From NCBI GenBank assembly GCA_943704525.1, contig CALSCQ010002820.1, forward strand, positions 1-14,301: a stretch of 14,301 nt of DNA, read 5' to 3'. This DNA is from Pigoraptor vietnamica. Lineage: Eukaryota; Opisthokonta; Filasterea. Position numbers and translations under genes: made by a program. Shown one piece after another: positions 1 to 11,519 of this stretch (within the stretch, counting starts at the first letter, position 1; each line of letters begins with the position of its first letter). Under the pieces are notes generated by a model. That model was not told where the DNA came from. It worked only from the letters and a program-made list of their open reading frames with translations, and did not search any database.

Positions 1-547
<547 letters not shown>

Positions 548-1617
548 TCAGCAGTCCCTGCGCTCGCTGACAGAGGGAGTCGTTGAGGAACCAAGGGATA
601 TCTTGCGCAAGGACGAGGGACCCGCAGTCGACGCATCCGAGGACGCCGCCGTAGACGACTGCGAAACGTCCTTTGGGAGGGTCAGCCGCGTGACTATGCG
701 CAGAAACCCCTCCGTCTCGATTAACGTGCGACGCAACCCGGCCAGCGACGGCTCTCTGACCAGCTGCAAAACGCGCGAAACCGCGGCTTCCAGCTGCTGT
801 TCAATAGGGGCGCGCGAGACGTGATCAGGGGCGCGCGAGATGCGCCCGGCCGAAACCTTCTCAACATAGAAAATCGCATACGACACTGGCCCGAAGCGAC
901 GGCGAATAGAGCTGCTATCCCACTTATTGGGAAACGCAACCACCTCCCTCTCCAATTCCGATAGCGCAACTCGGGTATTGGCTGCGACGTGTCGAGGCGG
1001 AGATTCTCCTTCATGGCGTGGGCGTCACGCAGCCTCTTGCTGCTCCGAACGACGACGTAGTGACCGCGGCGCAAGGCACAGCCCTCCGGAGGCGACCCCG
1101 CGCGTGAAGACTCGGTTGCGTGCTCATCGAAAACGATGAAGGGCGGCAACGCGTCGAACGTCGAGCCGCTGCCACTTTCCCGACAAATGTCGGCCACCGC
1201 CTTCACGATAATATCAGACTTCACGTTGTCACTGACAAGCAGCGAGAGTAGTCCGAGAGTGCTAACGCCGGCCTCCATCGCATTAAACGTTTCGTCGTCG
1301 CACTGCACCCGCAGCACGTCTCCCGAAATGCTGATGCGCACGGCGTCGTCCACACGAGAGGGACGCGGCAACTGCCCTCTGAAGACCACTGCCTGGTCGT
1401 AAGCGGGCACAAGTATCTCACCGGGACTCACATGCGTCGCTCTCACGTGGACGGAAGCGCACGAGTGCTTCTCAGCACCCGAACTCACGTCCACTTGCGA
1501 GTACCAGAGAATCGAATCTCCCTCGCTCGACTTGGACGGTTTGAAGGCCTTGTGAAGGCAGGCCGCTTCGTACGTTATTTCGATGCTGTCGCCGCACACC
1601 AGTGGCTTGGGGAGCAT
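548..1617 (-). CDS. Hypothetical protein, two-exon model
   Basis: I do not recognise this family. Modelled exons are 1617-1029 and 981-548 (340 aa), with a 47-bp intron (donor GTGACG, acceptor CGCAG) that keeps frame through a split Pro codon. The start is the first in-frame ATG. The open frame extends about 40 codons further upstream to 1734 without another ATG, so an upstream exon is possible. The first exon has alternating hydrophobic and polar stretches that look like beta-strands (for example VRISISGDVLRV near 1350-1315). The second has SYAIFYVEKVSAG and an amphipathic helical stretch, then a Ser/Thr-rich tail. No signal peptide or membrane segment is visible. The intron is shorter than any other here, so the frame change could instead be an assembly frameshift or a decayed gene. 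It is divergent from the GNPTAB gene and may share its promoter. Confidence 0.4.
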
Positions 1618-2061
1618 TCGCTTCGATAACGAAACAAAGGACAATATATCCGCTGCTGGATTTTTTGGGGATTTAGGAACTGAAAATCCGCCAACGCTGG
1701 AGAGATTGGGACACTTCCTGCTCGACTTGGACAAGGCGATCAGGGGGCAGTCGCTCGCTCAAACTCAGTCGTAGCGCTGAACCGCTCGCTCAACTCCGGT
1801 CACCGCCACCTCTCGCGAAGGCGGAGTCTAGCCGTCAGAGCCACCGGTACGAGCTTTCGTTGTCGCGCGCAATCACTGTGTGTGAATACACAAGTCCGCT
1901 ATGCGTTTCGACAAACTGGGGACTTTGAGGTCCCAAGTTATTTAGACGGGCCCCGCGCCGCCTTTTACGCGGGCCTCTATCTGCACCGTATGCTCAAACA
2001 CACTGCTGGCGCGGAAAAGGCGCCATGAAGGCCTCGGCCAGTAACGGCGCGCGAAATAAAT

Positions 2062-2079
2062 TTAGGGTGAGGGTTAGAG
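2062..2079 (+). repeat. Three telomere-like hexamers (TTAGGG/TGAGGG/TTAGAG)
   Basis: Three consecutive hexamers read TTAGGG, TGAGGG, TTAGAG. The canonical holozoan telomere repeat is TTAGGG, so this is one perfect and two degenerate copies. Possible readings are a telobox-like promoter element or chance. It is short, so confidence is modest. Confidence 0.4.
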
Positions 2080-2217
2080 AATCAGCACGTGCGCACCTCA
2101 GCGGTCACCTGACACCACGGCACAACACATCCACCCTCTTCAACCGCTGCGTGCATGCGCGATGCATGGAGCGACTGGGCGCGTGCGCGTTCCTCAGAAG
2201 TGCGTATTGTGACAGCA

Positions 2218-2228
2218 CACGTGACGTC
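2218..2228. promoter_or_regulatory. Overlapping E-box and CRE-like motif
   Basis: CACGTGACGTC fuses a palindromic E-box (CACGTG, 2218-2223) with a CRE-like TGACGTC (2222-2228), about 150 bp upstream of the GNPTAB ATG. CACGTGAC is also most of the animal CLEAR element bound by TFEB at lysosomal genes. CACGTG occurs about ten times elsewhere in this window, including in exons, so the site is only suggestive. Confidence 0.35.
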
Positions 2229-2376
2229 CTACTCTTGGATTTGGTCGTTGTCCCAAGGGGGCAGTTGCGTCTACCACACTGGCACATGTGGACGGTGTAC
2301 TAATCTCGCTTTCCGCGTTTGGCCGCTGGGAGGCACTTCACGCGGTTGAGTGCGCTAGGGCGCTCTGCTGGCGAGG

Positions 2377-8094
<5,718 letters not shown>

Positions 8095-8346
8095 TTCTGG
8101 CCTGGCTTGTTTTTTTTCTGCCACAGAAGGTCGTTCCGGTGCGGTGATGTGCTGGCACTCCCCGCCGTCTTCCCCTCTGGGCGCTGTGCGTGTGCGCGTG
8201 CGTGTGGCGTTTCGTGCTCGTCATCATAAATTGCCATCATGTATTCGCCACTCGGCCAGCCAGCGGCGACGATACCAAAGACAGCTGCAACAGCCTCGTT
8301 TGGCACCTTCCAGCCTCCAGACACCTTCTTTGTCCAAGCCCCGACA
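8095..8346. other. Convergent 3' spacer between GNPTAB and KDSR genes
   Basis: 252 bp between the two stop codons hold both 3' UTRs. I see no AATAAA on either strand. A T8 run at 8110-8117 followed by CTGCCACAG resembles a splice acceptor but lies after the GNPTAB stop. No gene is apparent. Confidence 0.7.
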
Positions 8347-8646
8347 TTAGTTGCTCTTCTTGGCGGCCGCCGCCTTCTTCTCCTTTGCAAATTTGGACAC
8401 AGTGGCGTCAAAGAAGACGCGCACGACGCCGAGGAGGAGCACGACGAGCGGCGCCACGAGCGCATCGACGATTATGTTGTCACGGGGAGCGAGCGAGCCG
8501 CAGCCGATGAGGCCGACCCTTGTGAGAAAGTCGTTCGAGAACGCGTACGATCCTGCACATCGCGACCATGGCCTCGTAAGAATGAGCGCCCGTCGTCATG
8601 CGTCCACAAAACTGCATGAGTATACGTGTACGTGCCATAAGAGTTG

Positions 8647-8684
<38 letters not shown>

Positions 8685-9256
8685 CGTGCGTGCGTGTGTG
8701 TGTCTGTGTGCCATTCTCAATCAAGTGACCCACCGCTCTGAATGTTGGCGACAAGGCAAGCAGCCGCAGAAGTCGGGCTGCAAATGACGCGATCTCTCAG
8801 TCGTGTATAAACGGGGACACATAAACACGCGACAACACAAGTTGCAGTCACGAGCTCTAGCTCTAAGGGGTGGACCTAGAGCAGTTTCAACGGATTCCAC
8901 AGCCAACACCATGCACGCCAACATATAGACCTGTCTGAGGCGCTGTTGCCCACCTCACGGGCGTGGACGCGCCCTCGAGTTCGCGCGTTTCGGCGGGCTT
9001 GGCGCGGTTCTCCTGCTCGTACCCGGGCGAGTCGATGTTGGCTGGGAAGAAAATGCTCACGTCGACGTTGTGCGGACAGAGTTCGCTCCTGAGTATTGGA
9101 CAAGCCGGCGTCAGCGAATGCACACACACACGCACGCGCGCGCTCCGAAAGGGATTGCAAAAACGAGTGGAAGGTAGAATGCAGCGCGAATTGTTGTGAC
9201 AATGCGGACATTGAAATTAAACGCACGATCCCTCAGTCGCCCGTCGCACGCACGCA

Positions 9257-9294
<38 letters not shown>

Positions 9295-9379
9295 GCACAC
9301 ACACACACACGGCACACGCACACGTACACGCACACACACACACACACGGCACACGCACACGTACACACACACACACACG

Positions 9380-9414
<35 letters not shown>

Positions 9415-10386
9415 CATACGCACACACACACAACGTTGAAGCAACGACACTCACCTGAGGCAGTCCGCGAACCCACGGAGGGCGTACTTCGTCGGGCAAT
9501 ACTGCGTGTAACCAATCATGGGAAAGCACACAATGCCAGAGCTCACAAGGCAAATGTGGCCGCTTCCGCGCGCGATCATCCCGGGCGCAGCCGCCTGCTC
9601 AGTGCGTACAAAACCAGTCAGAGAGCCATTCTCCCCGCTGTAACAACGCGGTTCTAATGGAGAGGCGCGCGCCCATCCAAAGCAAACAGAGCCATTCTCC
9701 AAAGAAAAAAAACTCGTTATAACAACAAGAATAATGCTTCTCCTACAAGCGTGAAGATCGCCCACCTTGGCCGCGTTGACACAGCCAAAGTAGTTGAGGT
9801 CCATCTGCGCGCGGAAAGTCGCAATGTCCTGCTCGAGAAAGTACCCGGGGAAGGCAAGGCCCGCAGAGCACACCAAGTAGTCCACGGCGCGCCCATTCGC
9901 AGCCACGGAGTCCGCAATCGCCTTCGTCGTCTGCCCACATCAAGCCGGCAATCAGTACGGCATTCGCTCACAATCGCATCAACGAAATCCGAGTCACCCA
10001 CCTGCGCATAGTCCACCACGTCGCAGCGGATGGCGAGGAACTTCTGGTCAGCTGTCACGCGCGACTTCTCCAGGAGGTTCTTGGCATTCTGCAGGTTGTG
10101 CTCACTGCGCGACGCAACCGTGACATTGGCTGCGCGAAAACAGCAAGAGAATGAGCTCCCACGCAACGTGCGCCGCAATCGCTCACATGCACCCACCGCC
10201 CAATCGCGCAAAGTGAATAGCCACCGCAAGGCCCAGGCCAGTGCTTCCGCCGGTGACAAACACGTGCTTGTTCTTGGGCTCAAACTGGCGGCGGGAGAAG
10301 ATGCCCCACGCCTTTGTTACGAGGGCCAGCAGCCCAACCGCCGACGCCACCCACGTCGTCACAGACCAACAGCACGTCGACAGCAT
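8347..10386 (-). CDS. KDSR: 3-ketodihydrosphingosine reductase (SDR family)
   Basis: It reduces 3-ketodihydrosphingosine to dihydrosphingosine with NADPH, the second step of sphingolipid synthesis, at the cytosolic face of the ER. Exons: 10386-10197, 10129-10002, 9930-9766, 9594-9455, 9088-8954, 8777-8734, 8552-8347; 1008 nt, 335 aa (human about 332). All six junctions keep frame. Visible: N-terminal hydrophobic anchor (about 11-24), Rossmann motif TGGSTGLG (45-52), ASRSE after the second strand (NADPH type), CSAGLA (127-132), catalytic Ser around 179-180, Tyr193-x3-Lys197 in YCPTKYALRG, KDSR-typical DSPGYEQENRAKP (227-239), C-terminal hydrophobic segment (about 298-311), basic tail ending KKSN. 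That ending fits the KKxx ER-retrieval signal. The ATG has A at -3. Exon 6 is only 44 bp. Exon 4 has a tandem GAGCAG acceptor; I chose CAG. The gene is convergent with GNPTAB and divergent from the amidoligase gene. Confidence 0.95.
8649..8710. repeat. (TG)n microsatellite in KDSR intron 6
   Basis: About 16 TG units (8649-8680), then CGTG/TG variants. It reads as (CA)n on the sense strand of KDSR and lies within intron 6 (8733-8553). Confidence 0.95.
9121..9142. repeat. Short CA/CG alternating tract in KDSR intron 4
   Basis: Five CA units followed by CGCACGCGCGCGC, near the acceptor side of intron 4 (9454-9089). Confidence 0.8.
9246..9432. repeat. Compound (CA)n array with higher-order units, KDSR intron 4
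   Basis: About 187 bp of CA repeat broken by G or T. A 19-bp variant block, GGCACACGCACACGTACAC, appears at 9311 and again 37 bp later at 9348, and a related GGCATACGCACACAC lies at 9413. This shows growth by duplication of longer units and not by dinucleotide slippage alone. It is (TG)n on the KDSR sense strand and starts about 20 bp after the donor. Confidence 0.9.
9622..9700. repeat. Direct repeat pair in KDSR intron 3
   Basis: AGAGCCATTCTCC occurs at 9622-9634 and 9688-9700, each followed by a TAACAAC-containing stretch. It looks like a partial local duplication within intron 3 (9765-9595). Confidence 0.7.
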
Positions 10387-10552
10387 TTTCCGTGCGGTTT
10401 GAACAACAGTGGGAGGCAAACCGTGTGAACTTGAACTACTTCTTTTAACTTGCACTAGTTCTTCTTTCTCAGTGTTTTTTTGCGTGTGTGTGTGGCCCGC
10501 AACTGGGCAGCACATTGTGTCCGGTCATTACGCCTTCGTGACGCATATTGCA

Positions 10553-10581
10553 TTTCGCGCCATTTCAATTTTCGCGGGAAA
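10553..10581. promoter_or_regulatory. Paired E2F-like sites
   Basis: TTTCGCGC (10553-10560) and TTTCGCGGGAAA (10570-10581) both match E2F/DP consensus forms (TTTSSCGC or its complement GCGGGAAA). They lie about 170-195 bp upstream of the KDSR ATG. Inference from motif only. Confidence 0.45.
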
Positions 10582-10582
10582 T

Positions 10583-10596
10583 GTCGCCATGGTGAT
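10583..10596. promoter_or_regulatory. X-box-like element 1
   Basis: GTCGCCATGGTGAT resembles the RFX-type inverted repeat GTNRCC-N-RGYAAC with a mismatch in the second half. It is immediately next to the E2F-like pair. Confidence 0.35.
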
Positions 10597-10645
10597 GTCA
10601 TTGTCCAGGCGGTTGTAAATTTTTGTGACGCATTCCCAAAATGGC

Positions 10646-10658
10646 GTTGCTAGGCGAC
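10646..10658. promoter_or_regulatory. X-box-like element 2
   Basis: GTTGCTAGGCGAC matches the RFX X-box form GTTGCYAGGCAAC except for one base (G in place of A near the end). It overlaps a YY1-like ATGGCG. It lies about 260 bp upstream of KDSR and about 860 bp upstream of the amidoligase ATG. Confidence 0.45.
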
Positions 10659-10682
10659 TCTATGACTTCAAAATAATCGGCG

Positions 10683-10704
10683 AAAAAAAAAAAATTTTTT
10701 TTTT
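10683..10704. repeat. A12T10 homopolymer palindrome
   Basis: Twelve A directly followed by ten T, a perfect self-complementary tract inside the AT-rich island. Poly(dA:dT) runs of this kind tend to exclude nucleosomes, consistent with a promoter-proximal open region. Confidence 0.9.
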
Positions 10705-11519
10705 CTTTGTCACGATTTTGACACCCGATCTGCAAAGCGGCGTTCCCCAATACATTTTCCATAGTGAGCGCCCACTTCGAATCGGATCCCAAATCAAAAA
10801 ATAATAACTTTGACGGGAAAAAATTGGCGTATTTTGACATAAAACCCGTATGCTCTGCGATTGGTGTATCTGCCCTCCCGTCGCCAAAATAAATCCCTTC
10901 ACTATGAATTAACTATTACTCGCACTTGCGTAATAAAAACTGCGACGAATCCATCGAATACTTTCATGACGAGCCCCTGTCACCCAGCCTGTCAGTCTAC
11001 GCCAAAGCACAGACCGCCCGTATTGTCTCCGGGATCCGCGTGCTGCCCCTTGCGTGGGAACGGCCGACTAGCCCCAGAAACACGCATGCTCACGGGCACT
11101 CGTCACGGCAACTGTTGCCTCACAACCGGCCCAAACCTTCCCCTTGCGGCGCCGAATCACTGCGCACATTCCCCCGGCCTAGCAAGGCCGCTGTTTCTCG
11201 TCTCTCGCCGTCCATTGTTCGTGTCTCTCTTCGTGCGGCTGTCCCATCCGGCCTGTTGTCCGCGTGGATGGGAGGCATGGCGACCGATTGGTCAAGTGTT
11301 TGACTGTGTATTGTCGAGGGATTCAAGCCCGGGCTCTTTTGCTGGGCGCATCTCTTTTTTATAGCCGGCGGTTTTCAATAGCCCGGTCTGCATGCACTCC
11401 CTAGCGTCCCTAGCATTGAGTTGTCGGACATTGCTACGAGTGCCGTTCTATCTGAACAGCCCTTTGGTCCCGGGCCTTCGGGGCCTAATGCGATAGACAC
11501 GCGCGGCCATCTGCGAGAA

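Larger units (their letters stand above)
1618..2376. promoter_or_regulatory. Divergent intergenic region, candidate bidirectional promoter
   Basis: 759 bp lie between the ATG of the minus-strand hypothetical gene and the ATG of the plus-strand GNPTAB gene. It contains GC-rich blocks (1945-1975 and 2009-2025), two CACGTG E-boxes (2086-2091, 2218-2223), a CRE-like TGACGTC overlapping the second E-box, and a telomere-like stretch (2062-2079). No clear TATA box sits at a sensible distance from either start. Short open frames here have no recognisable product. Confidence 0.5.
10387..11519. promoter_or_regulatory. Divergent intergenic region between KDSR and the amidoligase gene
   Basis: 1133 bp between the two ATGs. 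On the KDSR side (10538-10672) there is a dense motif cluster: two GTGACGCAT copies (10538, 10625), E2F-like sites, X-box-like sites, and a YY1-like AAAATGGCG (10638-10646). The middle (about 10660-10930) is AT-rich with an A12T10 tract. On the amidoligase side there are inverted CCAAT boxes (ATTGG at about 10860 and 11286) and a TATA-like TTTTTTATAG near 11353. I found no tRNA or convincing gene. Confidence 0.55.

Noticed and set aside
9111-9515. Cys-Val-rich minus-strand frame
   Set aside because: It reads through the CA/TG array of KDSR intron 4; the real exons flanking it are defined by conserved SDR sequence.
10598-10902. Two overlapping 80-residue minus-strand frames
   Set aside because: They sit in the AT-rich spacer, lack homology signals, and are driven by the A/T homopolymers.
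11318-11345. Possible tRNA T-arm (GGATTCAAGCCC)
   Set aside because: No matching five-base stem, no upstream A box and no cloverleaf could be drawn.
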